The notes under the pieces are model-generated. The model was given only the letters and a program-made list of their open reading frames with translations, was not told where the DNA came from and did not search any database. Both the position numbers and the translations under genes were made by a program. 64,000 nt of DNA from Cellvibrio sp. UBA7661 (GTDB taxonomy: Bacteria; Pseudomonadota; Gammaproteobacteria; Pseudomonadales; Cellvibrionaceae): the NCBI GenBank assembly GCA_002483365.1, contig DLHT01000018.1, positions 14,372 through 78,371 on the forward strand, in the 5' to 3' direction. How positions within the stretch are numbered: the stretch's first letter is position 1; each line of letters starts with the position of its first letter. Below are positions 1 to 8,659 of this stretch, one piece after another.

Positions 1-14
1 ACTACAGGGACACA

Positions 15-31
15 CCGCACATGTTGTGCGG
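15..31. repeat. short perfect inverted repeat downstream of flgN
   Basis: Arms CCGCACA (15-21) and TGTGCGG (25-31) flank a 3-base loop. The repeat lies about 30 bases beyond the flgN stop in the direction of flgN transcription. It has no T tract, so it is at best a weak terminator or an RNA 3'-end stabiliser. Confidence 0.4.
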
Positions 32-61
32 CGCGGATTATATAGGGTTAGGCGAAAAACA

Positions 62-538
62 TTAAGCCTTGGCGACTGTGTAGGATGATGAGAATTGGGT
101 TTTTGCGCCTTGCGCATTATAAAGTGATGGTGCGGTGCCTTTACCGCGCAAAAGCCCCAGCAAATGATTGACAGTTTGTTGGGTGCGCCCAACCAGCTTG
201 CCATTAATGTCATTCATTTTTTGGCAATCTTCAAATTCACTGACGACCAGTTTCCAGTCATCGCGTAAGGGCAGTGTGGCGGCATTGCGCTGCAGAAATA
301 GATCCCAACCATGGGCATTGGTCGGTAATCCAAGCGTATTCAATATTTGTTGGCGTTGCTTGGAATTGGTGTTCAGCTGATCAACGAGCACAATTTTTTG
401 ATCGACGATTTGTTGGAGCTCGTTCAATTTGCGTTGTTCCAGCAAGCTTCGTTCATCTACAAGCAATTGTTTGAGTTGTGAAACAGCAGCGGCATCCTGC
501 GCGATCATCTGGCGCAGTGAATTGATATCGAGAGACAT
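62..538 (-). CDS. flgN: flagellar export chaperone FlgN
   Basis: This 158-residue cytoplasmic chaperone should bind the hook-filament junction proteins FlgK and FlgL (both encoded in this window) and hold them ready for flagellar type III export. The protein is helical, rich in Gln and Leu, and lacks a signal peptide, as expected for FlgN. I chose the ATG at 538 because GAAGAGG lies just upstream; the frame stays open 19 codons further but without a ribosome site. It follows flgM on the same strand, the usual flgM-flgN pair. Identification rests on size, helical character and position, since FlgN sequences are poorly conserved. Confidence 0.85.
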   Translation of the reverse strand: MSLDINSLRQMIAQDAAAVSQLKQLLVDERSLLEQRKLNELQQIVDQKIVLVDQLNTNSKQRQQILNTLGLPTNAHGWDLFLQRNAATLPLRDDWKLVVSEFEDCQKMNDINGKLVGRTQQTVNHLLGLLRGKGTAPSLYNAQGAKTQFSSSYTVAKA

Positions 539-669
539 AGCAACCTCTTCATTTTGTGATGGTGCAAATTTGCGGGTGCAAATTAAATGACGCAAAACAG
601 GCGAGGGCAGTTAAGAAAAGCGTAGGGGATCCGCTTTCTTTAAGTGCCTTTGCCGATACTCCAGGCGTG

Positions 670-984
670 TTAGCCCAGCAGATCCTCTTGGTTGAGCATA
701 TTTTCTGCAATACGCTCAGGATTAATTTCAAAACGGCCTTCAGCAATGGCGCGTCTGATGTCGGCAACCTTATCCATATCAACGTCAGGTGAGCTGTTGA
801 TCCTGGCTTGCAGGCGGCCTAAATTCTGCGCCTCCTGGCTCAGTACGACCTGGTCGCTCGCGTTGGGCGAAGCAGGTGTTGGGCTGGGAGCTTGGGTTTT
901 GGTTTCTGGCGCAGGAGCCGCAGGCTTGCTGCGAGCACCTTTGGTGCCGACAGAATCCAGATTGTTGTTGGTATTGAAGTTCAT
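670..984 (-). CDS. flgM: anti-sigma-28 factor FlgM
   Basis: FlgM (104 residues) binds the flagellar sigma factor FliA and keeps late genes off until the hook is finished, when it is exported. The N-terminal half is disordered and rich in Pro, Ala and Thr. The C-terminal half has the FliA-binding helices, with the family pattern around DMDKVADIRRAIAEGRF and a closing IAENML. A strong FliA-type promoter (1101-1127) sits upstream on the same strand, so FlgM should be part of the regulon it inhibits. flgN follows on the same strand. Confidence 0.93.
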   Translation of the reverse strand: MNFNTNNNLDSVGTKGARSKPAAPAPETKTQAPSPTPASPNASDQVVLSQEAQNLGRLQARINSSPDVDMDKVADIRRAIAEGRFEINPERIAENMLNQEDLLG

Positions 985-1100
985 TTTGTTTCCCCTATTG
1001 CTATCAACTAGTTCAAAAACAAGTAGTGGTAGCGATTAACATCAATAATGTCGCGGTTGCTATACGTGACAGGCGAGAGTTTTTAGACTCTCTGGTCTGG

Positions 1101-1127
1101 TTATCGACCAAACCCTGCCTAACTTTA
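1101..1127 (-). promoter_or_regulatory. sigma-28 (FliA) promoter of flgM-flgN
   Basis: Read on the minus strand this is TAAA-N15-GTCGATAA, one base off the FliA consensus TAAA-N15-GCCGATAA. It lies about 117 bases upstream of the flgM start. The -10 octamer is identical to the one before flagellin 1. Confidence 0.85.
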
Positions 1128-1161
1128 GCAATTATTCGCAATAATTTAATAAAACATTCAC

Positions 1162-1920
1162 CTACAGCGTCCGCACGATCCCTTGACCGACGACAATGCC
1201 ACTGATAATCCGCTCGGATGAGTTATTCCGCACCCTGATCTTTTGCCCCACACGGCCATCTGCCATGGCGGTACCAGCGCTACTGACTTTGATACTGCCC
1301 GCGAATGATTCCAGACTCACCAGCTCACCGCGCTTAACAACCGTTGGGGCATCCAGAAGTGCTGTTTTGAACGGTTCTCCCTGACTGATATTGCGCTTGG
1401 CTTCTTTGCCGATGATGTCTTCGGTTGTTACCAGAAATGCCTGCCTGATACTGCTGATATTAACGAGATGAGTACCTATGTGGCCTTGGTTAATCAATTC
1501 GCCGCGGGCGATGTTGCCTTGTGCCACAGGAATCTCACGGTAAATGTTCGCTTGTGCCGGTATATGAACAGACCATTTTTTGCCGCTTTCACATTCCGCC
1601 TTGACGCTGATGTTGCCGCCATTGCCGGTGCTGTCTTGAAGGGTAAAGACAGGAGCCGACTCACATCGGCTAAGGCGCAAACGTTTATCCAGATTACTTA
1701 CACTGATGTCGATACGTTCATGAGGTGTGGTTGAGTAGGTTTTCGCAAGGAATTGGATAACGTCTTGTTTCAGTTGATGTTGCGGATAAACAGGTGCTGC
1801 AGCGAGATTAAGGGAATAGAAAGAGAAAATAGCCCATGCGGCAGCTGTACCGCGGCTCTGGCGCAGAATATTTCGTAATAAAGTTCGATAAAAACTTCTG
1901 TAAAAACTAGGAAGTTCCAT
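1162..1920 (-). CDS. flgA: flagellar basal body P-ring formation protein FlgA
   Basis: FlgA is a periplasmic chaperone for assembly of FlgI into the P ring. The product is 252 residues from the ATG at 1920, preceded by GAGGATAGGA. An upstream in-frame TTG (1938) overlaps that ribosome site and is less likely. An N-terminal hydrophobic segment ending LAAA-P around residue 42 looks like a Sec signal. The C-terminal half has the SAF/ChapFlgA fold, with motifs such as VAQGNIARGELI and GQKIRVRNNSS. It is divergent from cheV. I found no convincing promoter of its own in the shared 180-base gap. Confidence 0.92.
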   Translation of the reverse strand: MELPSFYRSFYRTLLRNILRQSRGTAAAWAIFSFYSLNLAAAPVYPQHQLKQDVIQFLAKTYSTTPHERIDISVSNLDKRLRLSRCESAPVFTLQDSTGNGGNISVKAECESGKKWSVHIPAQANIYREIPVAQGNIARGELINQGHIGTHLVNISSIRQAFLVTTEDIIGKEAKRNISQGEPFKTALLDAPTVVKRGELVSLESFAGSIKVSSAGTAMADGRVGQKIRVRNNSSERIISGIVVGQGIVRTL

Positions 1921-1977
1921 ATTTTGTCCTATCCTCAAGGGTAAGAACCGGGTGCCAGATTGAAAACAAAGAGTGAC

Positions 1978-2004
1978 TAAAGTCTGACACTTTTTTGCCG
2001 CTAA
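1978..2004 (+). promoter_or_regulatory. sigma-28 (FliA) promoter of cheV-cheR
   Basis: The sequence reads TAAA (1978-1981), 15 bases, GCCGCTAA (1997-2004), one mismatch from the FliA consensus. It lies about 97 bases before cheV, so these chemotaxis genes should be late-class. Confidence 0.83.
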
Positions 2005-2100
2005 GCTGCTTTACAGGTATCAGAGCAAATACTGTGCCGTAAATTTGTTGTCGTTCGGCTCATCGGGAACCGCAATACTGAGAATAAAAGAGGTAATTGC

Positions 2101-3057
2101 ATGGCTGGGGTAATGGATAGCGTCAATCAGCGCACGCAGCTGGTTGGGCAAAACCGTCTTGAATTGTTGTTGTTCCGGTTAGGTGGGCAGCAGTTATACG
2201 GTATTAACGTATTTAAAGTGAAAGAGGTATTGCAGTGCCCGCAGCTTAATGCGATCCCGGGTCGCAGTTCGGTTGTACGTGGTGTTGCACACATCCGTGG
2301 CGGTACTTTACCGATCATGGATATGAACCTTGCGATTGGCCGACGCGAACTGCCGGATATTGAGAGCTGTTTTGTGATCATCACCGAATACAACCGCACC
2401 GCCCAAGGGTTTCTGGTGCGTTCGGTAGAGCGTATCGTCAATATGAACTGGGGCGATATTCACCCGCCACCCAAGGGCGCTGGTAAAGAGCACTACTTGA
2501 CGGCTGTTACCCAGGTGGACGGTCAGTTAGTAGAAATTATTGACGTTGAGAAAATCCTTGCCGAAGTTGCTCCACCGCGTGAAGAGGTCAGCGCTGGGGT
2601 AATTGAAGATGGTATTGCAGACCGGGTTGTGCAGAAGCATGTCTTGATCATCGATGACTCCACTATCGCACGCAAACAAATTCAGCGTGTAGTAGAGAGC
2701 ATGGGTATTAAAACAACACTTAAAAAGGATGGCTCCGAAGGCTTTAAGTATCTGCAAGATCTGTTGAATGAAGGCAAAGATCCCTATGCCGAATTGGTCA
2801 TGATTATTTGTGACATCGAAATGCCGGAAATGGACGGTTATACCTTTACTGCAGAGGTGAGAAATCACCCTAAATTAAAGAATCTGCACATTATTCTGCA
2901 TACATCACTCAGCGGTGTATTTAATGAGGCAATGGTGCGCAAAGTGGGGGCTGATGATTTTCTGGCAAAATTCCATCCAGATGAATTGGCCAAGCGTGTC
3001 AATGATCGCGTGCTGGCAATTACCGGTGAAAGCTTGTTACCGCCGGAAGAGGCGTGA
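2101..3057 (+). CDS. cheV: chemotaxis coupling/response regulator protein CheV
   Basis: CheV couples chemoreceptors to the CheA kinase and also carries a phosphorylatable receiver that may act in adaptation. Residues about 17-165 form a CheW-like domain, with the pattern LYGINVFKVKEVL and VVRGVAHIRGGTLPIMD. Residues about 180-305 form a response-regulator receiver with acidic residues in LIIDDS and a phosphoacceptor Asp in MIICDIEMPEMDG. The 318-residue length is normal for CheV. AGAGG precedes the start. It heads a cheV-cheR pair with a 54-base gap and has a FliA-type promoter. Confidence 0.95.
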   Translation: MAGVMDSVNQRTQLVGQNRLELLLFRLGGQQLYGINVFKVKEVLQCPQLNAIPGRSSVVRGVAHIRGGTLPIMDMNLAIGRRELPDIESCFVIITEYNRTAQGFLVRSVERIVNMNWGDIHPPPKGAGKEHYLTAVTQVDGQLVEIIDVEKILAEVAPPREEVSAGVIEDGIADRVVQKHVLIIDDSTIARKQIQRVVESMGIKTTLKKDGSEGFKYLQDLLNEGKDPYAELVMIICDIEMPEMDGYTFTAEVRNHPKLKNLHIILHTSLSGVFNEAMVRKVGADDFLAKFHPDELAKRVNDRVLAITGESLLPPEEA

Positions 3058-3111
3058 TTTTGTGTTGCTGCGATCCGGTAGTACGCAGCAACTGTTTTAC
3101 ATTGGGAATAT

Positions 3112-3990
3112 ATGATTAATAAAGAGTCTTCTCCTTTTGGCAAATCGCTGGGGCGTGACAATCTCGACCAGGCAGAGTTTGACCAATTTCGCCAGTTCCT
3201 TGAGGACGCTTGCGGTATTTCGCTCGGTGATAACAAGCAATATTTGGTAACCAACCGCATTCGCCGCATATTGGAAGAAAATAATATTGCTTCCTTTGGT
3301 GAGTTGGTGCGGGTCTTGAAGCAAGGTTTCAATCGCAAGTTAAAAGATCAGGTGATCGATTCAATGACCACCAATGAAACCTTCTGGTTTCGCGATAACT
3401 ATCCTTACGATCATTTAAAAAATACGCTGCTTCCACAATTGATGGCGGGCAATAACCGCATGTTTGGTCCGGTGCGTATTTGGTCTGCAGCCTGTTCATC
3501 TGGTCAGGAGCCTTATTCGATCAGCATGATGGTAGAGGAATACAAGCGTCAGGCAATGGGTAATCTGGCGCGACCAGTGCAGATTGTGGCAACGGATTTA
3601 TCCGCAACTGTTCTGGAACAGGCAAGGCGAGGGGAGTACGACAAATTGTCGGTAATGCGCGGTTTATCATCAGACCGCCTGGAGCGCTATTTCGACAATC
3701 CAAACCCTACAACCTGGCGTGTCAAAAGCGTTGTCAAAGAGCGGATCGATTTCCGTTCATTAAACCTGATGGACTCCTATGCCGGTTTGGGTAAGTTCGA
3801 CATCGTATTTTGTCGCAATGTGCTGATCTATTTTAATGGCGATCTCAAACGCCAGATTCTGCAAAAAATCCACGCAGCGTTAAAGCCGCAAGGGATTTTA
3901 TTTCTGGGATCATCAGAAGGTTTGGCAGGTGCTGCGGATTTGTTTGAAATGGTGCGCTGCGATCCGGGAATTCTTTATAAAGCGATTTGA
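3112..3990 (+). CDS. cheR: chemotaxis protein methyltransferase CheR
   Basis: CheR methylates glutamates on chemoreceptors using S-adenosylmethionine. The product is 292 residues. An N-terminal helical domain contains the characteristic MTTNETFWFRD. A Rossmann SAM-binding domain follows, with IWSAACSSGQEPYS as the SAM loop and FDIVFCRNVLIYF near the active site, both hallmarks of CheR. It lies directly after cheV and is followed by a clear terminator, which closes the unit before the sigma-54 promoter of flgB. Confidence 0.96.
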   Translation: MINKESSPFGKSLGRDNLDQAEFDQFRQFLEDACGISLGDNKQYLVTNRIRRILEENNIASFGELVRVLKQGFNRKLKDQVIDSMTTNETFWFRDNYPYDHLKNTLLPQLMAGNNRMFGPVRIWSAACSSGQEPYSISMMVEEYKRQAMGNLARPVQIVATDLSATVLEQARRGEYDKLSVMRGLSSDRLERYFDNPNPTTWRVKSVVKERIDFRSLNLMDSYAGLGKFDIVFCRNVLIYFNGDLKRQILQKIHAALKPQGILFLGSSEGLAGAADLFEMVRCDPGILYKAI

Positions 3991-4015
3991 TTAAATTTTT
4001 CTCTCCTCGTTATCC

Positions 4016-4045
4016 AATGCCCGCTATAGCGGGCATTTTTGTTTT
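4016..4045 (+). terminator. Rho-independent terminator after cheR
   Basis: The stem AATGCCCGC / GCGGGCATT has a short TATA loop and runs into a T-rich tail. It separates cheV-cheR from the flgB operon. Confidence 0.9.
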
Positions 4046-4064
4046 TGCCTCTGCCGTTTAAAAA

Positions 4065-4082
4065 GCGGAAATCCTTTGCCGC
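4065..4082. repeat. GCGGAA-N4-TTTGCCGC motif, copy 1
   Basis: This 18-base partly palindromic motif lies in the cheR-flgB gap. It recurs with identical spacing at 8461-8478 and 40140-40157. Its function is unknown. Confidence 0.5.
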
Positions 4083-4167
4083 TTGGTGTTTGCCGCCCTC
4101 ATGGGAAGGTGGTATCCCATCTTAAAAAATTCATTTAAATCAATTAGATACAATAAATATTGGTCTT

Positions 4168-4183
4168 TGGCACAGGGGTTGCT
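4168..4183 (+). promoter_or_regulatory. sigma-54 (RpoN) promoter of flgBCDE
   Basis: TGGCACA-N4-TTGCT matches the RpoN consensus TGGCACR-N4-TTGCW, with GG and GC ten bases apart. It lies about 70 bases before flgB. An NtrC-type flagellar activator such as FleQ or FleR, not in this window, would be needed. Confidence 0.92.
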
Positions 4184-4252
4184 TTGTAGTTAGCAAACGC
4201 AGGCGTAAACCGTTTTGGTTGCCGTCTGAACTTACTGCAGGGGCAAGCTGAT

Positions 4253-4654
4253 ATGTCAATTTCATTTCAAAAAGCATTGGGTATCCACGAGACCGCACTG
4301 CACTTCCGCTCAGAGCGTGCCAGCGTACTTGCCAACAACCTCGCCAATATCGACACGCCAAACTACAAAGCAAAAGATCTGGATTTCAAGCAGGCGCTGA
4401 GCCAAAAAATGAATCCCGGTCCGGGGTTTGATCTGACCACCACTCAAAATCGCCATATCGATGCGAGCGGTTTTGAAACAGACGATGGTGATGTGCTGTA
4501 TCGCACTCCACAGCAACCATCGATTGATGGCAACACGGTTGAAGACCAAATTGAACACGCGGAATACATGAAAAACGCGTTGGCTTTTCAGGCGAGTTTT
4601 CAATTTTTAAATAGCAAGTTCACCGGATTGCGTACAGCCATTCGCGGTGATTAA
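4253..4654 (+). CDS. flgB: flagellar proximal rod protein FlgB
   Basis: FlgB is a proximal rod subunit of the flagellar basal body, exported by the flagellar type III apparatus. At 133 residues it is of normal length. It carries the axial-protein N-terminal signature (SVLANNLANIDTPNYKAKDLDF) and a C-terminal helix rich in Ala and Phe. It is the first gene of a unit with flgC, flgD and flgE, driven by the sigma-54 site just upstream. Confidence 0.96.
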   Translation: MSISFQKALGIHETALHFRSERASVLANNLANIDTPNYKAKDLDFKQALSQKMNPGPGFDLTTTQNRHIDASGFETDDGDVLYRTPQQPSIDGNTVEDQIEHAEYMKNALAFQASFQFLNSKFTGLRTAIRGD

Positions 4655-4711
4655 AGCAGATAAACAAAGTAGTTAATGCGTTTATTAAACGAATTTTGTA
4701 GGTATTGAATC

Positions 4712-5161
4712 ATGGCACTTGGAACTATTTTTGATATCGCGGGCACTGGTATGAATGCGCAAAGTTTGCGCTTGAATACAACCGCCAGCAACCTGGCTAA
4801 TGCGCAATCGGCCAGCTCCAGTGTGAATGAAGTGTATCGCAGCCGTCAGCCGGTATTTGCCGCAATACATCAAGATGCTATGCGTGCCGCGGTTACCGAA
4901 GGTACTTATAGCGATAACGAAGTGGATGCAGCTGCCGGTGTGCAAGTGCTGGGTATTGTTGAAAGCGATGCGCCTTTACAACGCCGCTATGAACCCACGC
5001 ATCCAAAGGCCGATGAAGAAGGCTACGTCTATTATCCCAATGTAAATCCTGTAGAAGAAATGGCCAACATGATTGCAGCATCGCGCTCATTCCAAATGAA
5101 CGTGGAAGTGATGAATTCTGCGAAGCAAATGGTTCAACGTGTTTTAACTCTGGGTCAATAA
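4712..5161 (+). CDS. flgC: flagellar proximal rod protein FlgC
   Basis: FlgC is a proximal rod subunit. The 149-residue product begins with an amphipathic helix containing the rod signature LRLNTTASNLANAQS. It ends with the conserved EEMANMIAASRSFQMNVEVM helix that packs in the axial D0 core. It sits 57 bases after flgB and 13 bases before flgD. Confidence 0.96.
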   Translation: MALGTIFDIAGTGMNAQSLRLNTTASNLANAQSASSSVNEVYRSRQPVFAAIHQDAMRAAVTEGTYSDNEVDAAAGVQVLGIVESDAPLQRRYEPTHPKADEEGYVYYPNVNPVEEMANMIAASRSFQMNVEVMNSAKQMVQRVLTLGQ

Positions 5162-5174
5162 AAGGAGCTGAATC

Positions 5175-5876
5175 ATGAGCGTATCCGGTACTTCATCAGC
5201 CAATAGTGTTACTGACAACTTAAGTATCACTAAAAAAACAGAAACGAAAAAAAATACCAATGAGTTAGGTCAGGCTGCGTTTCTGGAATTAATGATTACG
5301 CAAATGAACAACCAAAACCCATTGAGCCCGCAAGACAACAGTGAATTTGTTGCACAGTTGGCGCAATTCAGTTCGGTTGAAGGACTGGAGCGTTTAAACA
5401 ATAGCTTCAATAGTTTTATGTCGAACAACGCACTGCAAGCGTCGTCATTGGTTGGGCGCAGCGTAACTGTTGAATCGGAAAAAAGTACCTTGGTTAAAGG
5501 CGGTATTGTGGCGGGTAGTGCTGATTTGGCGTACTCCACAAATAATTTGAAAATCAATATTTACGACGAAAAGGGTGCGCTAGTACAAGCCATTCCTGTT
5601 GGTGAAGTACCCAAAGGTGAAATGGTCTTCCGTTGGGATGGACAAAATATGGAAATCAATGGCGATTTGCTGGATTGGGAAGCAGGTGATGATGCCGCCG
5701 CTGCAGGTGAATATCGCTTTGAGGTTACCGCTGATCAAGATGGCAAGAATGAAGCGCTGAAAACATCGCTTAGCGCCAATGTGAATAGTGTGACGATTGG
5801 TGAAAACGGCAAATTGATTTTAAACCTCGCAGGTATAGGCGCGGTTGAAGCAGACAAAGTAAAACAATTTAATTAA
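5175..5876 (+). CDS. flgD: flagellar hook assembly (capping) protein FlgD
   Basis: FlgD forms the transient scaffold cap on which hook subunits polymerise. In this 233-residue protein the N-terminal part holds the family motif FLELMITQMNNQNPL with SPQDNSEFVAQLAQFSSVEG. The remainder is the Ig-like/Tudor region, with patterns such as PKGEMVFRWDGQN and GEYRFEVTA. A GGAG ribosome site lies just before the ATG. flgE, the protein it caps, follows directly. Confidence 0.95.
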   Translation: MSVSGTSSANSVTDNLSITKKTETKKNTNELGQAAFLELMITQMNNQNPLSPQDNSEFVAQLAQFSSVEGLERLNNSFNSFMSNNALQASSLVGRSVTVESEKSTLVKGGIVAGSADLAYSTNNLKINIYDEKGALVQAIPVGEVPKGEMVFRWDGQNMEINGDLLDWEAGDDAAAAGEYRFEVTADQDGKNEALKTSLSANVNSVTIGENGKLILNLAGIGAVEADKVKQFN

Positions 5877-5925
5877 TGGTTAGATAAAAAATCCTGAACG
5901 TTAAACGTTATGGCTGAGGTGTAAT

Positions 5926-8430
5926 ATGTCTTTCAATACAGCGTTAAGCGGAATTCGTGCAGCTAATACTGATCTGCAAGTGACCGGTAATAATATCGCC
6001 AACGCCAGTACCGTTGGTTTTAAATCGTCACGCGCTGAATTTGGCGATGTATATACGAGCACTTTATTGGGTGGTGGTTCAAATACTGCGGGTAGTGGTG
6101 TGAATATCCAAAATATTCGCCAACAATTTACGCAAGGTAATTTGAAATTTACCCAAAATGAATTGGACTTGTCGGTTAATGGTGAAGGATTTTTTGTCGT
6201 TGAAAAAAACGGTGAGCGTTTGTATACCCGTGCAGGCACATTCGGGTTGGATAAAAATGGTTACATCGTGAATGGAACCGGCGCGTTATTGCAAGGTTTT
6301 GCTGCAGATCCCGATGGCAATGTGAGTGGAATATTAAGTGACTTGCGTGTCGATGTAAGTTCGCAAGACCCACGCCAGACTACGGGTGTATTTGCCTCTT
6401 ACAATTTGGATTCCAATGAATTGGTATTGGAGACAACAGGACAACGATTTTCTACTAATGGAACTGGAATTGGTAATGCATCACTCGGTTTGAAACAGCC
6501 TTTAACATCAACCATCGATATTGCTACTGCTGTTGCTACACCGGTTTCCCCTATAGTAATCCAATCTCCAACTGCAGGCCCACCAGCTATTGCTGCTACT
6601 GTGTTGCAGCTATCTCGTACTGCTCCGGGAGGAAGTGCTCAGACTCTGAATATTACAATTTCCCCCGGTTCATATAACAATCTGACTGCTGTTGCAAATG
6701 AAATCAACAATCAGAATTTCAGCAGCCCGGTTCCTCTTAATGTTCAAGCATTTGTTGATACTGATGGGCGTTTGAAAATTCGGGATTTATCTGCAGGTGT
6801 TGCTTCTCAGTTGAATATTACAGCTGTCGATCCTGATGGTGCTGGCCCTCTTGTAGTCCCTACTAATGGACTCACTACTGCTGTATCGGCAATCACACCT
6901 GCGAATATTACTGAGGGTGAGGCTGCGGCTAACAATAAGTACGCATCACATACTTTGGTAATTCAAGGTCCAGGAACTTCTGCGCCAGTCACTTACATTA
7001 GTAAATATGGTGCAGGTGCAGATGTAACCGCATCGGAGTTAAACTCGCTTGCTGGAATTAGCGCAACGGCACGTACAACAGCAACAATTTTAAGAGAAAT
7101 ACCTGCCGTTCCGGCAGTTCCTGGGCCAGCTGCTCCGGCAATTCCGTTTACAAATAGTACAGGTACTTTCACATTAAATGGAGTTGTTCTGTCATCTGAT
7201 ACATCTGCAACAATGGATGATCTTGCGAAAGAAATTAATAGTCTCAGCAAATCTACTCTATTTGGAATTACTGCGAGCGTTAACGAAACAACTGGCGATC
7301 TTGAAGTGGTTTCTGCAACCGGGCGTGATTTGGACTTCTCATTTGGAACTACAGGAGATGCAGTTGCGATTGTTGGTAGCCAAGGTGAGTTACAACAATT
7401 AGATACAAATGCGGATCCAGCGCTTGTCAATAGTGCGATTAAAGTGGGGGGAGTGATTACAGTAACAATGCAGGAAGGATATTCGATTACCAACAGCACA
7501 CTCACTACTCCTATTGTTGCTGGTTCAGGCGTTATGTTTGGCGCAATTGGTGATCCGACTTTCTTTACTCCTGTGCCGATTAACGCATTTGATCCCAACG
7601 ATCAAAAAACATTTAACCACGCAACGACTACACCTGTGTATGACAGCCTGGGAAATGTTCATTCAATGCGTCAATATTTTGTGAAGCAAGCTTACGATCC
7701 AGCTGATCCAACAACGTCGCCTAACCATTGGAAAATGTATGTGCAAATTGATGGTCAAAACGTAGGTGATCCCGATCCAACTTTGCCATCACCAGACAAT
7801 ATCGCGCCGACTATGGCGTCGTTTGATGTGCACTTCACACCTGAAGGTACTATCAATGCGTCCATGACAGATGCGATCCTTATTTCTAACTGGACTCCAC
7901 TTGGCGAAGATGGACAACCCGTTGGTGCACTGGGGCCGTTGAATGTATTGCAGGGCGGGACTATACCCGTAGCTGAGCCACCAGCCAGTTCTAATTTTTT
8001 GATTGATCTTGAAGGCAGCACCCAATTTGGTAGCGTGTTTTCAGTAGAAGAGTTGGATCAAAATGGTTACGCCACTGGCCGTTTGGCAGGTTTGGATGTG
8101 AGCAATACCGGTATTGTGTTTGCCCGTTTCACTAACGGTGAAGCACAAGTATTAGGGCAGGTGGCCCTGGCTAACTTTGCCAGTGTGGATGGTTTGAAAC
8201 CAACAGGCGATACCATGTGGGCACAGACATTTGAATCGGGTGAGGCGATTGTGGGCGCTCCCGGCTCATCCCAACTGGGGAATGTGGTGGCTGGTGCGGT
8301 GGAAGAATCGAACGTGGATCTGTCGGAGCAATTGGTTAACCTGATTATTGCCCAACGCAACTACCAGGCAAACGCCAAAACCATTGAAACCGCGAACGCC
8401 ACCACCCAAACCATTATCAACTTACGATAA
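5926..8430 (+). CDS. flgE: flagellar hook protein FlgE, unusually long
   Basis: FlgE polymerises into the hook, the universal joint outside the outer membrane. The first ~150 residues match the family (MSFNTALSGIRAANTDLQVT; later VNGEGFFVV). The last ~70 match the D0 helix (EESNVDLSEQLVNLIIAQR). The total is 834 residues, about twice the E. coli (402) and Pseudomonas (about 460) proteins. The extra material is a Ser/Thr/Ala/Pro-rich middle (roughly residues 185-550) of beta-type segments, including an IN-motif-like stretch near TMDDLAKEINSLS. By eye it is richer in A+T than the ends. No stop interrupts the frame, so this looks like real surface-domain expansion. Confidence 0.95.
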   Translation: MSFNTALSGIRAANTDLQVTGNNIANASTVGFKSSRAEFGDVYTSTLLGGGSNTAGSGVNIQNIRQQFTQGNLKFTQNELDLSVNGEGFFVVEKNGERLYTRAGTFGLDKNGYIVNGTGALLQGFAADPDGNVSGILSDLRVDVSSQDPRQTTGVFASYNLDSNELVLETTGQRFSTNGTGIGNASLGLKQPLTSTIDIATAVATPVSPIVIQSPTAGPPAIAATVLQLSRTAPGGSAQTLNITISPGSYNNLTAVANEINNQNFSSPVPLNVQAFVDTDGRLKIRDLSAGVASQLNITAVDPDGAGPLVVPTNGLTTAVSAITPANITEGEAAANNKYASHTLVIQGPGTSAPVTYISKYGAGADVTASELNSLAGISATARTTATILREIPAVPAVPGPAAPAIPFTNSTGTFTLNGVVLSSDTSATMDDLAKEINSLSKSTLFGITASVNETTGDLEVVSATGRDLDFSFGTTGDAVAIVGSQGELQQLDTNADPALVNSAIKVGGVITVTMQEGYSITNSTLTTPIVAGSGVMFGAIGDPTFFTPVPINAFDPNDQKTFNHATTTPVYDSLGNVHSMRQYFVKQAYDPADPTTSPNHWKMYVQIDGQNVGDPDPTLPSPDNIAPTMASFDVHFTPEGTINASMTDAILISNWTPLGEDGQPVGALGPLNVLQGGTIPVAEPPASSNFLIDLEGSTQFGSVFSVEELDQNGYATGRLAGLDVSNTGIVFARFTNGEAQVLGQVALANFASVDGLKPTGDTMWAQTFESGEAIVGAPGSSQLGNVVAGAVEESNVDLSEQLVNLIIAQRNYQANAKTIETANATTQTIINLR

Positions 8431-8449
8431 TAAAATCACCTGATTACAC

Positions 8450-8490
8450 AGCGGCAAAGGGCGGAAGCTCTTTGCCGCTTTCTATTGGGG
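8450..8490 (+). terminator. probable terminator after flgE
   Basis: AGCGGCAAAG (8450-8459) pairs with CTTTGCCGCT (8470-8479), followed by a weak T-rich stretch. It would separate flgBCDE from flgF, which has its own sigma-54 promoter. Confidence 0.65.
8461..8478. repeat. GCGGAA-N4-TTTGCCGC motif, copy 2
   Basis: Same 18-base layout as the copies at 4065 and 40140. Here it overlaps the 3' half of the post-flgE hairpin. Confidence 0.45.
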
Positions 8491-8561
8491 TTTCATTTGC
8501 TTTGCTAACCCTATCAAAATAAAGTCTTTGTAATTCAGTTGCTTAAGTGTTATCCAAACAT

Positions 8562-8577
8562 TGGCACTGCTCTTGCA
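8562..8577 (+). promoter_or_regulatory. sigma-54 (RpoN) promoter of flgF operon
   Basis: TGGCACT-N4-TTGCA is a near-perfect RpoN site (GG and GC ten bases apart). It lies about 82 bases before flgF in a 229-base gap. Confidence 0.92.
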
Positions 8578-8659
8578 AAATCTCCAGTAATGGCAAATCC
8601 GCCAAAAAACTAGCGGCATTTTTATTCCTTATAAAGCTGCTAGCACTGGAGATACTATC

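Noticed and set aside
1951..1957. TGGCACC on the minus strand upstream of flgA, the left half of a sigma-54 site
   Set aside because: There is no GC element at the required distance, so it is not a functional RpoN promoter by sequence.
6993..7598. Long minus-strand open frame (201 codons) inside flgE
   Set aside because: It is antisense to the FlgE insert, lacks a ribosome site and resembles no family. The low stop frequency follows from the Ser/Thr/Ala-rich plus-strand coding.
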